This document shows positions 1-9,417 of a stretch of DNA of 64,000 nt, piece after piece. A program made the translations under genes and the position numbers. The DNA is from Stutzerimonas degradans (GTDB taxonomy: Bacteria > Pseudomonadota > Gammaproteobacteria > Pseudomonadales > Pseudomonadaceae), in contig NZ_JAMOHV010000006.1 in NCBI RefSeq assembly GCF_024448505.1, positions 124,001 to 188,000 on the forward strand. Reading direction: 5' to 3'. Below the pieces are notes generated by a model, which saw only the letters and a list, made by a program, of their open reading frames with translations, ran no database searches and was not told the origin of the DNA. Positions within the stretch are counted from its first letter, which is position 1, and the number at the start of each line of letters is the position of its first letter.

Positions 1-1
1 G

Positions 2-553
2 ATCCGCCGCATGCTGATCGAGCGCGAACCCGCGCTGCGCCACCGCATCAGCGAGCTGCGCCGGCGGATTCTGTTCCATGCGCTGACGGACGCGGGCTAT
101 GACCAGACGCAGGCGCAGCAGCTCACCGACGCGGGCTTCCGGGTGTTTCTCGACGCCCGCCATGCGATCGAACTGGCGCCGGAGGTACTGCCAACGCTGG
201 AATGGCTGGCCAATCACTACATCCTCGGCGTGCTCACCAACGGCAATGCCGACGTGCGACGGCTGGGGCTGGCCGACTACTTCCAGTTCGCCCTGTGCGC
301 CGAGGACCTGGGCATCGGCAAGCCCGACCCGCGGCCGTTCCGCGAGGCGTTACGGCTGGCCGGTGTGAGCGCGGCGCAAGCCGTGCACATCGGCGACCAC
401 CACGAGGACGACATCTTCGGTGCCCAGCAGGCCGGTTTCCGTGCCATCTGGTACAACCCGCAGCGCCTGCCGTGGCAACAGGCACGCCGCCCCGAGGCCG
501 AAATCCACAGCCTCACGGAGCTGCCCGGCGTGCTGCGGCACTGGTCGCAGTGA
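2..553 (+). CDS. HAD-family phosphatase, 5' end cut by window edge
   Basis: The reading frame is open to the left edge, so the N-terminus, including the catalytic DxDxT motif I of the HAD fold, lies outside the window. About 183 residues remain. Visible family motifs are the motif II region LGVLTNGNADVRRLGL, motif III lysine in GIGKPDPRPF, and motif IV HIGDHHEDDIFGAQQAG with the acidic pair that binds magnesium. This is the HAD-IA (phosphoglycolate phosphatase-like) subclass; the substrate cannot be told from sequence. In P. aeruginosa the corresponding gene (PA5281) follows xerC, upstream of this window. The first ATG, at position 11, is probably not the true start because homology continues to the edge. 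Confidence 0.9.
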   Translation: MRRMLIEREPALRHRISELRRRILFHALTDAGYDQTQAQQLTDAGFRVFLDARHAIELAPEVLPTLEWLANHYILGVLTNGNADVRRLGLADYFQFALCAEDLGIGKPDPRPFREALRLAGVSAAQAVHIGDHHEDDIFGAQQAGFRAIWYNPQRLPWQQARRPEAEIHSLTELPGVLRHWSQ

Positions 554-575
554 CGCGCTGGGGCCGCTGAAACGA

Positions 576-601
576 AAGAGCCCGCACGATGGCGGGCTCT
601 T
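576..601. terminator. Bidirectional terminator hairpin between HAD gene and sutA
   Basis: A perfect 10-bp inverted repeat (AAGAGCCCGC / GCGGGCTCTT) with a 6-nt loop lies between the converging ends of the HAD gene and sutA. The T-tracts are short, so termination efficiency is uncertain, but the position between convergent genes supports the call. Confidence 0.75.
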
Positions 602-617
602 CGCTTGGCGCGCGGAC

Positions 618-953
618 TCAGATGGGCCGGCTGCCGTACTTGCTGTCGGGCTTCTTGGGCGGATCGGCCACCACGTTCGGCTCGACTTCCTGCACCTTGC
701 CGCCACGCGCGAGGAATTCTTCCATCGCCCGGGCCAGCGCATCGCGCTCCTTCTGCTTGGCTTCCAGGCTGGGCAGCTCATCCGGCTCGGCGGCCTTGGC
801 CTTGGCCTTCTTCGGCGTCGGCGTGGCGCGCTCGCTGTCGGTGCCCTCGTCGTCCAGAGCCTCGTCGCCGTCGTCGGCCGCGCTCAGCTCTTCCTCCCCG
901 TCTTCCTCGTCAGTCACGTCCAGATCGTCTTGTTCGAGTTCTTCGTCGCTCAT
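618..953 (-). CDS. sutA: RNA polymerase-associated regulator SutA
   Basis: A small acidic protein of about 111 residues. In P. aeruginosa SutA binds RNA polymerase and raises expression of ribosomal and maintenance genes in slow-growing cells. The first half is a low-complexity Asp/Glu-rich tail followed by a Lys/Ala linker. The second half is the conserved segment with EAKQKERDALARAMEEFL, a predicted helix, and the C-terminal ending PPKKPDSKYGSRPI. I chose the ATG at 953 rather than the one four codons upstream because GAGG lies 6-7 nt before it and the family begins MSEEELEQ. It is transcribed away from yjbQ and ends at the shared hairpin at 576-601. The disordered N-terminus is normal for the family. 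Confidence 0.93.
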   Translation of the reverse strand: MSDEELEQDDLDVTDEEDGEEELSAADDGDEALDDEGTDSERATPTPKKAKAKAAEPDELPSLEAKQKERDALARAMEEFLARGGKVQEVEPNVVADPPKKPDSKYGSRPI

Positions 954-1027
954 GTTCAACCTCATGGCTCGCCAAAGCGGTAGTTATAGCCCAGCGATGC
1001 ACAACCTCTGGCATCGCCAAAAAAAAT

Positions 1028-1453
1028 TCAACTCTGCATGCCATGCAGGGTCGCCAGCAGTTGCCTGGCGCCGCCCTGCTCGCGGTGCTCGCCGAGATAG
1101 ATACCCTGCCAGGTGCCGAGCGCCAGGCGCCCGGCGGTAACCGGAACGCTCAACTGGCAGCCCAGCAGGCTGGCCTTGAAGTGCGCCGGCAGATCGTCCG
1201 GCCCCTCGTAATCGTGTTCGTAGCCCTGCTCGCCCTGCGGTGCCAGGCGATCGAAGAAACGCTCGAAATCGCGTCGGACCGCGCCATCGGCGTTCTCGTT
1301 GACGGTCAGCGACGCCGAGGTATGCCGCAGCCACAGGTGTAACAGACCGACCTCGCAGCGCCGCAGTTCCGGCAACGCGGCCTGCAGCTCGTCGGTGATC
1401 AGATGAAATCCGCGCGGACGCGGGCGCAGCGTGATCAGGGTCTGTTGCCACAT
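1028..1453 (-). CDS. yjbQ: YjbQ/UPF0047 family protein (secondary thiamine-phosphate synthase)
   Basis: This 141-residue protein belongs to UPF0047. Family members show a weak thiamine-phosphate synthase activity that can suppress thiE mutants; the physiological role is unsettled. Hallmarks are the [13 protein letters not shown] motif near residue 44, with a histidine and asparagine thought to lie in the active site, and the C-terminal [12 protein letters not shown] segment. It lies downstream of amtB on the same strand, but a strong terminator separates them, so it is likely transcribed independently. Confidence 0.92.
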   Translation of the reverse strand: MWQQTLITLRPRPRGFHLITDELQAALPELRRCEVGLLHLWLRHTSASLTVNENADGAVRRDFERFFDRLAPQGEQGYEHDYEGPDDLPAHFKASLLGCQLSVPVTAGRLALGTWQGIYLGEHREQGGARQLLATLHGMQS

Positions 1454-1505
1454 GCTGGAAACCCGGCTCGGAGGCGAATCGGGCGCATTCTAGCGCGGTC
1501 GCGGA

Positions 1506-1535
1506 AAAAGCAAAGGGCGCCAAAAGGCGCCCTTG
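1506..1535 (-). terminator. Rho-independent terminator of glnK-amtB
   Basis: Read on the minus strand, GGGCGCC TTTT GGCGCCC forms a GC-rich hairpin followed by the T-rich run TTTGCTTTTT. It lies about 45 nt past the amtB stop codon and before yjbQ. Confidence 0.85.
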
Positions 1536-1579
1536 CCAACCGCTGCGTGATGGTTGCGCGATCGCCGCGCGGGATGTCG

Positions 1580-2896
1580 CTAGAGGTTGTAGCCGCGTTC
1601 GTTGTGCAGGCTGAGGTCCAGGCCCACGGTTTCCTCTTCGTCGTTCACCCGCAGGCCCATCACCGCGTCGATCACCTTGAGGATCACGAAGGTGACGATG
1701 GCGGTGTAGACCACGGTGAACAGCACGCCCTTGAACTGGATCCACACCTGCAGCGCGATGTTCTCCACCTCGCCGAAGCCACCGAGCGCCGGCGCCGCAA
1801 ACACGCCGGTGAGCAGCGCGCCGACGATACCGCCGACGCCGTGCACGCCGAAGGCGTCCAGCGAGTCGTCGTAGCCGAGCTTGCGCTTGAGGCTGGTGGC
1901 GCAGAAGAAGCAGATCACGCCCGAGGCCAGACCGATGATCAATGCGCCCATCGGACCAACGGTGCCCGCCGCCGGGGTGATGGCGACCAGACCGGCCACC
2001 ACGCCCGAGGCGATGCCCAGTGCGCTCGGTTTACCGTGGGTGATCCACTCGGCGAACATCCAGCTCAACGCCGCCGCGGCCGTGGCGATCTGCGTCACCA
2101 GCATGGCCATGCCGGCGGTACCGTTGGCAGCGGCCGCCGAGCCGGCATTGAAGCCGAACCAGCCGATCCACAGCATGGCCGCACCCATCAGCGTCAGACC
2201 GAGGTTATGCGGGGCCATCGGCGTGACTGGGAAGCCCTTGCGCTTGCCCAGCACCAGGCAGGCCACCAGACCGGCGATACCGGCGTTGATGTGCACCACG
2301 GTGCCGCCGGCGAAGTCCAGCACGCCCCAGTCCCACATCAGGCCGCCGTCGCCGCCCCAGACCATGTGCGCGATCGGCGCGTAGACCAGGGTGAACCAGA
2401 CGGTCATGAAGATCAGCATCGCCGAGAACTTCATGCGCTCGGCAAAGGCACCGACGATCAGCGCCGGGGTGATGATGGCGAAGGTCATCTGGAAGGTGAT
2501 GAACACGCTTTCGGGGAAGGCGCCGACCAGGCTGTCGACCGTCAGGCCGCTGAGGAAGGCGCGCTCCAGGCCGCCGACGAAGGAGCTGAAGTTGATCACT
2601 CCCGCCTCCATGCCGGTGGTGTCGAAGGCCAGGCTATAGCCGTAGACCATCCACAGGACGCTCATCAGGCCGGTGATGGCGAAGCACTGCATCATCACCG
2701 AGAGGATGTTCTTCGAGCGGACCATGCCGCCGTAGAACAGTGCCAGGCCAGGGATCGTCATGAACAGCACCAGCGCGGTGGCGGTGAGCATCCATGCCGT
2801 ATCGCCTGAATCCAGCGTCGCGTCCTGTGCCAGCGCGAGGCCGGGGCTTAGCAGGGACAATAGGGCTCCTAGCCCTGCGAATTTGCGCAGAGTCAT
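1580..2896 (-). CDS. amtB: Ammonium transporter AmtB
   Basis: A 438-residue inner-membrane ammonium channel of the Amt/MEP/Rh family. An N-terminal signal-like segment ending ALA precedes about 11 membrane spans. The twin pore histidines lie in GTVVHINAGIAG and FGVHGVGGIVG, and the family signatures PGLALFYGGMV and FNAGSAAAA are present. The reading frame is open far upstream, but the ATG at 2896 has AGGAG 7 nt before it and starts a normal leader (MTLRKFAGLGALL). It is co-transcribed with glnK, 38 nt upstream; GlnK blocks the AmtB pore when nitrogen is plentiful. Expression is probably under NtrC/sigma54 control from the region upstream of glnK. Confidence 0.97.
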   Translation of the reverse strand: MTLRKFAGLGALLSLLSPGLALAQDATLDSGDTAWMLTATALVLFMTIPGLALFYGGMVRSKNILSVMMQCFAITGLMSVLWMVYGYSLAFDTTGMEAGVINFSSFVGGLERAFLSGLTVDSLVGAFPESVFITFQMTFAIITPALIVGAFAERMKFSAMLIFMTVWFTLVYAPIAHMVWGGDGGLMWDWGVLDFAGGTVVHINAGIAGLVACLVLGKRKGFPVTPMAPHNLGLTLMGAAMLWIGWFGFNAGSAAAANGTAGMAMLVTQIATAAAALSWMFAEWITHGKPSALGIASGVVAGLVAITPAAGTVGPMGALIIGLASGVICFFCATSLKRKLGYDDSLDAFGVHGVGGIVGALLTGVFAAPALGGFGEVENIALQVWIQFKGVLFTVVYTAIVTFVILKVIDAVMGLRVNDEEETVGLDLSLHNERGYNL

Positions 2897-2934
2897 GGTG
2901 TTACTCCTGGGGCGTGGGGGTTCGTTGGGGTGCG

Positions 2935-3327
<393 letters not shown>

Positions 3328-3448
3328 CTAAGCTGGTGTCCGGCTCTTGTAACGCCCGGACTGCTTGCCAGGCGCAGGTCCGACTGCGTGCCCGTCCGTT
3401 GTGCGATCCAACCGGGCGCCGCACTGGTGCATGCGTCGAGAGGGTCAA

Positions 3449-3464
3449 AGCAGAATCGATGCCA
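3449..3464 (-). promoter_or_regulatory. Candidate sigma54 (-24/-12) promoter for glnK-amtB
   Basis: On the minus strand the sequence TGGCATCGATTCTGCT has the invariant GG and GC elements 10 nt apart and matches the consensus TGGCACG-N4-TTGCW at most positions (mismatches at the C and G after TGGCA and the first T of the -12 box). A start near 3438 would give a leader of about 165 nt. It lies in the 384-nt intergenic region 3274-3657 between glnK and ubiK. I found this by eye; a closer match elsewhere cannot be excluded. Confidence 0.5.
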
Positions 3465-3539
3465 GTTTGCCGAAACGCCCGCCCGACAAGGCGCCAGGCG
3501 CTCCGGGCAGGCGCCGACGAGGAAAAGCCAGCGCAGCGA

Positions 3540-3589
3540 TGCACCACAATGGCGCACGCGAGCCTGTATACCTGCGCAAATCCTGTGCA
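3540..3589 (-). promoter_or_regulatory. Tandem candidate NtrC-binding sites upstream of glnK
   Basis: Two 17-bp near-palindromes resemble the NtrC consensus TGCACCA-N3-TGGTGCA. The first, TGCACCACAATGGCGCA at 3540-3556, is close to consensus. The second, TGCGCAAATCCTGTGCA at 3573-3589, keeps mainly the outer arms. Their centres are 33 bp apart (about three helical turns) and lie about 110 and 143 bp upstream of the start predicted from the -24/-12 element, a layout like the E. coli glnA enhancer. The rest of 3274-3657 holds no convincing gene. Confidence 0.5.
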
Positions 3590-3657
3590 ACCACGGGCAC
3601 GGTCTGCACAAAAACGCGCGTGCTACACTGCCGGCCGTTCAAATGCAGGTACCTGTC

Positions 3658-3918
3658 ATGCTGCCACCCAAAGCCTTCCTCGATGCCCTCGGTTCCCAGG
3701 CGTCGCGCCTGTTCAACGGCGACACCCCGCTGCCGCGCCCCGAGTTCGAAGCCCAGCTCAAAGCCGTGGTGCAGGGCGCGCTGAACAAGCTCGACGTGGT
3801 CAGCCGCGACGAATTCGACAGCCAGATGGTGGTGCTCGCCCGCACCCGCGCGCGCCTGGAGGCGCTGGAAGCCAAGGTCGCCGAACTGGAAGAAAAGCTC
3901 ACACCGCCCGCGTCCTGA
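3658..3918 (+). CDS. ubiK: Ubiquinone biosynthesis accessory factor UbiK (YqiC/BMFP family)
   Basis: A small protein of 86 residues that in enteric bacteria assists the soluble ubiquinone-biosynthesis complex with UbiJ. It begins with an amphipathic helix (PPKAFLDALGSQASRLF) and ends in a predicted coiled coil (RTRARLEALEAKVAELEEKL), the typical trimerising layout. The ATG at 3658 is preceded by AGGT at 7 nt. An in-frame ATG five codons upstream, at 3643, is a less likely start. It is immediately upstream of comM, 35 nt apart, the same order as in P. aeruginosa. Confidence 0.9.
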   Translation: MLPPKAFLDALGSQASRLFNGDTPLPRPEFEAQLKAVVQGALNKLDVVSRDEFDSQMVVLARTRARLEALEAKVAELEEKLTPPAS

Positions 3919-3953
3919 TCGACCGGGCCGCGACACGATCAAGGAGTGATCGA

Positions 3954-5450
3954 ATGTCCCTGGCCATCGTCCACAGCCGCGCACAGAGCGGCGTTGAAGC
4001 GCCACCGGTGACCGTCGAGGCGCATCTGGCCAACGGCCTGCCCTCGCTGGCGCTGGTCGGCCTACCGGAAACCGCGGTGAAGGAAAGCAAGGATCGCGTG
4101 CGCAGCGCCATCCTCACCTCCGGTTTCGACTTCCCCGCCCGCCGCATCACCCTCAACCTCGCCCCCGCCGACCTGCCCAAGGACGGCGGCCGCTTCGACC
4201 TAGCCATCGCCCTGGGCATTCTCGCGGCGAGCGGTCAGCTACCGGCCGAGCGCCTGGACGGACTCGAATGCCTGGGCGAGCTGGCGCTTTCCGGGGCGCT
4301 GCGGCCGGTACAGGGCGTGTTGCCCGCCGCGCTTGCCGCTCGCGCCGCCGGCCGCGCGCTGCTGGTGCCGCGCGCCAATGCCGAAGAAGCCAGCCTGGCG
4401 TCCGGCCTGACCGTGTATGCCGCCGACCACCTGCTGGAAGTCGCCGCGCATTTCAGCGGCACCACGCCACTGACGTCCTATGTCGCCGAAGGCCTGCTGC
4501 GCCAGGTGCTGCCCTACCCCGACCTGGCCGACGTGCAAGGCCAACTCGCCGCCAAGCGCGGCCTGCTGGTCGCCGCGGCGGGGGCGCACAACCTGCTGTT
4601 CTCCGGTCCGCCCGGCACCGGCAAGACGCTGCTGGCCAGCCGCCTGCCCGGTCTGCTGCCGCCACTGGACGAGCAGGAAGCGCTGGAAGTCGCGGCGATC
4701 CAGTCGGTGGCCAGCCACGGTCCGCTGGCGCACTGGCCGCAACGGCCGTTCCGCCAGCCGCACCACAGCGCGTCCGGTCCGGCGCTGGTCGGTGGCGGCA
4801 GCCGGCCGCAGCCGGGCGAGATCACCCTGGCGCACCAGGGCGTGCTGTTTCTCGACGAGCTACCGGAGTTTGATCGCAAGGTGCTGGAGGTGCTGCGCGA
4901 GCCGCTGGAATCGGGCCAGATCGTGATCGCCCGGGCACGCGACAAGGTGCGCTTCCCGGCGCGCTTCCAGCTGGTGGCGGCGATGAACCCCTGCCCCTGC
5001 GGCTATCTCGGCGATCCCGGCGGGCGCTGCCGCTGCACCCCGGAGCAGATCCAGCGCTACCGCGGCAAACTCTCCGGCCCGCTGCTCGACCGTATCGACC
5101 TGCACCTGACAGTCGCGCGCGAAACCACCTCGCTGAACGCACCCGCGCAGCATGGCCAGAGCAGCGCGGAAGTGGCCGCACAGGTGGCGGACGCGCGTCA
5201 GTTGCAGTTGCGCCGTCAGGGCTGCGCCAATGCCTTTCTCGATCTAGCCGGCCTGCGCCAGCACTGCCGGCTGGACGGCGCCGACCAGCAATGGCTGGAA
5301 CACGCCTGCGAACGCCTCGGCCTGTCGCTACGCGCTGCGCACCGCCTGCTCAAGGTGTCGCGCACGCTGGCCGACCTGGACGCGGCGGCAGATATATCCC
5401 GCCAGCACCTCGCCGAAGCGCTGCAGTACCGCCCCGCCGCCCAGGCCTGA
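3954..5450 (+). CDS. comM: ComM, Mg-chelatase-like AAA+ helicase
   Basis: A protein of 498 residues. ComM is a hexameric AAA+ helicase that drives branch migration while incoming DNA is integrated during natural transformation; P. stutzeri is a classic naturally competent species. An N-terminal S5/Lon-like ChlI domain (about 1-150) is followed by the AAA+ core with Walker A GPPGTGKT near residue 218, Walker B GVLFLDELPEF near 300, and an MNPCPCGYLGDP segment typical of the family with a cysteine cluster just after it. AAGGAG precedes the ATG at 3954 by 7-8 nt; longer in-frame starts would overlap ubiK. Confidence 0.96.
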   Translation: MSLAIVHSRAQSGVEAPPVTVEAHLANGLPSLALVGLPETAVKESKDRVRSAILTSGFDFPARRITLNLAPADLPKDGGRFDLAIALGILAASGQLPAERLDGLECLGELALSGALRPVQGVLPAALAARAAGRALLVPRANAEEASLASGLTVYAADHLLEVAAHFSGTTPLTSYVAEGLLRQVLPYPDLADVQGQLAAKRGLLVAAAGAHNLLFSGPPGTGKTLLASRLPGLLPPLDEQEALEVAAIQSVASHGPLAHWPQRPFRQPHHSASGPALVGGGSRPQPGEITLAHQGVLFLDELPEFDRKVLEVLREPLESGQIVIARARDKVRFPARFQLVAAMNPCPCGYLGDPGGRCRCTPEQIQRYRGKLSGPLLDRIDLHLTVARETTSLNAPAQHGQSSAEVAAQVADARQLQLRRQGCANAFLDLAGLRQHCRLDGADQQWLEHACERLGLSLRAAHRLLKVSRTLADLDAAADISRQHLAEALQYRPAAQA

Positions 5451-5566
5451 CTGCCGCGGGGCGCCGGCAAGCGCGCCGAGCACACCGGGGCCGTTTCGTT
5501 GTCTATGTTAGATTGGTGCGCTTTCGCCACAGGCGGCCACTCCCCAGACCCACGAAGGAGCGCAGC

Positions 5567-7540
5567 ATGGAGGCAAGAAAGTCTTCCGCTACAACCATCA
5601 ATCCGCCGGTCTTCTACAGCTCGGCATTCATCATCCTGGCGCTGGTGATCTACAGCGTCGCCCTGCCGCAACACGCGCAGTCGCTGTTCAGCACAACCCA
5701 GGCGTGGATCGTCGCCCACCTCAGCTGGCTGTACATCCTCGCCGTCGCGCTGATCCTGCTGATGGTGGTGCTGCTGGCGCTCAGCCGCTACGGCGACATC
5801 AAGCTCGGCCCCGACCACAGCGAGCCTGACTATTCGCGTACCACCTGGTTCGCCATGCTGTTTTCCGCCGGCATGGGCATCGGCCTGATGTTCTTCGGCG
5901 TTGCCGAGCCGGTGATGCACTTCCTCTCGCCACCGATCGGCGAAGGCGGCAGCGTGCTCGCCGCGCGCGAGGCGATGAAGATCACCTTCTTCCACTGGGG
6001 CCTGCATGCCTGGTCGATCTACGCCATCGTGGCGATGATCCTGGCCTACTTCGCCTATCGCCACGGTCTGCCGCTGGCGCTGCGCTCGGCGCTGTATCCG
6101 CTGATCGGCGAGCGTATCCACGGGCCCATCGGGCATGCGGTGGATACCTTCGCGATCATCAGCACCGTGCTTGGCGTGGCCACCTCGCTGGGACTGGGCG
6201 TCACCCAGATCAACACCGGCCTGAACCACCTCTACGGCCTGCCGATCTCGCTGCCGGTGCAGATCGGCCTGATCCTGGCGACGAGCGCCTTGGCCACGCT
6301 CTCGGTGGTCAGCGGGCTGGACAAGGGCGTACGCCGGCTGTCCGAGCTGAACCTGTCGCTGGCGGTGCTGCTGATGGTGCTGGTGATGATCGTCGGGCCG
6401 ACGGTGTTCATCCTGCAGACGTTCGTGCAGAACACCGGCAGCTACCTGGCGGACATCGTCAACAAGACCTTCAACCTGTATGCCTACGAGCCGAACGACT
6501 GGATCGGTGGCTGGACGCTGTTCTACTGGGGCTGGTGGCTGGCCTGGTCACCCTTCGTCGGCCTGTTCATCGCGCGCATCTCGCGCGGCCGGACGATCCG
6601 CGAGTTCGTGGCCGGCGTGCTGCTGGTGCCGACCGCCTTCACCCTGCTGTGGATGACAGTGTTCGGCGACACGGCGATCCACATGATCCTCTGGGAAAAC
6701 GTCAGCAGCCTCGGCGAAGCCATCGAGCGCGACAGCTCGCTGGCGCTGTTCGCCTTCCTCGAGCACTTTCCCTTCTCCGCGCTGCTGTCGCTGCTGGCGA
6801 TCGTCATGGTGGTGGTGTTCTTCGTCACCTCGGCGGATTCCGGCGCCATGGTGGTCGACATGCTGGCCTCCGGTGGCAATGACAACACCCCGGCGCGCCA
6901 GCGCATCTTCTGGACCATGCTGATGGCCGGCGTGGCCATTGCGCTGCTGCTGGCCGACGGCCTCACCGCGCTGCAGACGGCCACCATCGCCAGCGCCCTA
7001 CCCTTCACCCTCGCGCTGCTCTGCTCGATGTGGGGTCTGCTCAAGGCGCTGCGTATCGATGCGACCAAGCAGGGCCTGCGTTACCAGGCGATCACCACCT
7101 CGCCCGCCACGCCACGCGCCTACAGCGACTGGCAGCGCCGCCTGCGCAATCTGACGATGTTCCCGCGGCGCCGCCATGTGGTGCGCTTCATTGCCGAAGT
7201 GGTGCGTCCGGCCTGTGAGGCGGTTGCCGAGGAAATTCGTAAGCAGGGCTACGGCGCCACGGTCAGCGAGGGCGAGGACCAGCGCATCCGCATCGAAATC
7301 GTCCACGAGGGCGAGCCCGACTTCCTCTACGAGGTGCGGCCACGCGCCTACGTGATGCCCAGCTTCGTGCCGCGTAGCGAGGACGACGAGCCCGGCGAGC
7401 GCAAGTACTTCCGCGCCGAGGTGCACCTCAAGGAAGGCGGCCAGGACTACGACGTGATGGGCTGGAGCCGCGAGGGCGTGATCGGCGACATCCTCGACCA
7501 GTACGAGAAACACATGCACTTCCTGCACATGGTGCGCTGA
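5567..7540 (+). CDS. betT: BCCT-family choline/glycine betaine transporter
   Basis: A secondary transporter of 657 residues from the betaine/choline/carnitine family, importing compatible solutes under osmotic stress. About 12 membrane spans are visible between residues 20 and 500. The signature in the fourth span (FSAGMGIGLMFFGVAEP) and the aromatic substrate box YWGWWLAWSPFVGLFIARIS are intact. The long hydrophilic C-terminal tail (about 510-657), also found in BetT, is thought to sense osmotic strength. GAAGGAG precedes the ATG. The symbol follows the P. aeruginosa position (PA5291, a choline importer); choline versus betaine specificity is inferred. Confidence 0.9.
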   Translation: MEARKSSATTINPPVFYSSAFIILALVIYSVALPQHAQSLFSTTQAWIVAHLSWLYILAVALILLMVVLLALSRYGDIKLGPDHSEPDYSRTTWFAMLFSAGMGIGLMFFGVAEPVMHFLSPPIGEGGSVLAAREAMKITFFHWGLHAWSIYAIVAMILAYFAYRHGLPLALRSALYPLIGERIHGPIGHAVDTFAIISTVLGVATSLGLGVTQINTGLNHLYGLPISLPVQIGLILATSALATLSVVSGLDKGVRRLSELNLSLAVLLMVLVMIVGPTVFILQTFVQNTGSYLADIVNKTFNLYAYEPNDWIGGWTLFYWGWWLAWSPFVGLFIARISRGRTIREFVAGVLLVPTAFTLLWMTVFGDTAIHMILWENVSSLGEAIERDSSLALFAFLEHFPFSALLSLLAIVMVVVFFVTSADSGAMVVDMLASGGNDNTPARQRIFWTMLMAGVAIALLLADGLTALQTATIASALPFTLALLCSMWGLLKALRIDATKQGLRYQAITTSPATPRAYSDWQRRLRNLTMFPRRRHVVRFIAEVVRPACEAVAEEIRKQGYGATVSEGEDQRIRIEIVHEGEPDFLYEVRPRAYVMPSFVPRSEDDEPGERKYFRAEVHLKEGGQDYDVMGWSREGVIGDILDQYEKHMHFLHMVR

Positions 7541-7559
7541 TGCATGGCGCCGGGGTGGC

Positions 7560-9212
7560 TCAGTGCGCCAGCCCGGCGCGGCGCTCGCCGCGCATGAAGA
7601 CCGCCAGTTCGGCCAGCGGCAACGGCCGGCTGACCAGATAACCCTGGATCTGGTGCGCACCGAAGCGCTTGAGCTGCTCCAGCTGCGCGGCGGTTTCCAC
7701 CCCCTCGGCGACGATTTCCAGCTGCAGGTCGCGGGCGAGGTTGACCATCGCATGCACCAGCCGGCGGTTGCCCTCCATGCCGGCGACAAAGCTCTTGTCG
7801 ATCTTCAACAGCGCGATCGGCAGGCTGGACAGGTGCACGAACGACGAGAAGCCGGTGCCGAAATCGTCCAGGGAAAACCGCACGCCGAGCTTGCGCAAGG
7901 TTTCCATGGTGCGCCGGACCTGCTCGCTGCGGCGCATCACCGCCGTTTCGGTCAGCTCGAATTCCAGCCAGTGCGGATCGATGCCGCACTCCTCGATCAG
8001 CCGACTGAGCGTGGCCAGCAGCTGGCTGTCCTGGAACTGGCGAAACGACAGGTTGATCGCCATGTGCAGCGCATCGCCACCCTGCGCACGCAACGCCTGC
8101 AGGTCATGCAGGGCACGGGCGATGACCCAGTAGCCGAGCGGCACGATCAGCCCGCTCTCCTCGGCCAGCGGAATGAACGCTTCGGGCGTCAGCAGGCCGC
8201 GCTCCGGGTGTGCCCAGCGCACCAGCGCCTCCAGCCCGAGAATCCGCCCGCTGCTCAGGCACAGGCGCGGCTGGTAGTGCAGCTCCAGCTCGCCACGACG
8301 CAGGGCCTGGCGCAGCTCGCTCTCCAGCTCGGCGAGGCTGCGCGCGCCGCGGCTGGCGTGCTCGTCGTACAGTTGCCAGGTGCAGCCCTGGCGCGACTTG
8401 GCCTGGCGCATGGCGCTCTGCGCATGCCACATCAGCGGGTCGGCGCCGATGCCCGGACGCGCCGGCGCCAGGCCCAGGCTGCAGCCGAGCATCAGGCTCT
8501 CGCCGTCGACCCAGTAGGGTTCGGCGAGCGCTTGGACCAGACGATCGGCCATCTCGGCGGCGCGCCGCGGCCGTTCGCGCACGTCCAGCAGCAGGGCGAA
8601 CTCGTCGCCGCCCAGTCGCCCCAGGGCATCGCCTTCCTCCAGCTGCGCCTGCAGGCGCGCGACGATCTGCAGCATCAGCCGATCCCCGGCCTGGTGGCCG
8701 AGCGAATCGTTGACGTGGCGAAAGTCGTCCAGATCCAGATAGCCGAGCACCAGCCCGCGCCCCTGGTGCTCGGCCAGCGCCGCCATCAGCAGGGCCTGGA
8801 AGCCCTGGCGATTGACCACGCCGGTGTACGGGTCGTACTCGCTCAGGCGTTGCAGCGAGCCCTGCAGCCGGCAGCGCTCGCGCGCATAGCGCAGGCAGCG
8901 GCGCAGCACGTCAGCACTGAACTGGTCGCGCACCAGCCAGTCGAGCACGCCTTCCGGTGCTTCGGCCGGCTCGGCGTCGAGCAGCAGGATCACCGGCCAG
9001 GGGCATTCGTGCGCGGGCGGCCGACAGGCTGGCGTCGTCAGCAGCAGCCCGCGGGCGCTATCGCCCAGCGTGGCCCGCGCCGTCGCCCAGTCCGGGGCAA
9101 CCAGCAGCGCCGGCGCATCCGCCAGCTGCTCCAGGCAGCCACGCAGCTGTGTCGCCCACTCGGGGCGCTCGGCCAGCAGCAACAATGACAGGGGTGCGAT
9201 GGGCGCGGACAA
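7560..9212 (-). CDS. GGDEF-EAL cyclic-di-GMP protein with receiver-like N-terminus
   Basis: About 550 residues. An N-terminal region of about 110 residues looks like a degenerate receiver domain (SLLLLAERPEW at its start, no clear phospho-acceptor). It is followed by a GGDEF domain with an intact LGGDEFALLLD motif and an EAL domain with EALVRWAHPERG, ELTETAV, DDFGTGFSS and KIDKSFV, the residues expected of an active phosphodiesterase. The syntenic P. aeruginosa gene (PA5295, ProE) is a reported phosphodiesterase. There is no ATG start: I chose the TTG at 9212, which has GGGAGG just upstream; another in-frame TTG lies at 9293. It converges with the transporter gene, 19 nt away. Confidence 0.88.
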   Translation of the reverse strand: MSAPIAPLSLLLLAERPEWATQLRGCLEQLADAPALLVAPDWATARATLGDSARGLLLTTPACRPPAHECPWPVILLLDAEPAEAPEGVLDWLVRDQFSADVLRRCLRYARERCRLQGSLQRLSEYDPYTGVVNRQGFQALLMAALAEHQGRGLVLGYLDLDDFRHVNDSLGHQAGDRLMLQIVARLQAQLEEGDALGRLGGDEFALLLDVRERPRRAAEMADRLVQALAEPYWVDGESLMLGCSLGLAPARPGIGADPLMWHAQSAMRQAKSRQGCTWQLYDEHASRGARSLAELESELRQALRRGELELHYQPRLCLSSGRILGLEALVRWAHPERGLLTPEAFIPLAEESGLIVPLGYWVIARALHDLQALRAQGGDALHMAINLSFRQFQDSQLLATLSRLIEECGIDPHWLEFELTETAVMRRSEQVRRTMETLRKLGVRFSLDDFGTGFSSFVHLSSLPIALLKIDKSFVAGMEGNRRLVHAMVNLARDLQLEIVAEGVETAAQLEQLKRFGAHQIQGYLVSRPLPLAELAVFMRGERRAGLAH

Positions 9213-9417
9213 GCAGCCTCCCGGGGCGTGGTGAGATGGACGCAGGAAACGTCCGCTGTCGAAGCAGCCTGCGCGAGCGGGCTGGCTCGACAAGATAAAG
9301 GAATAATCCCATTTACCAAGGCCCGCCAGCTGATCGGTCGCCGATCGGTCGTCAGCGAACCGCTTCCCGGCGCCGGCCTGTTAAACTCGCGCCCCGCCTT
9401 CCACAACCCGAACGTCC

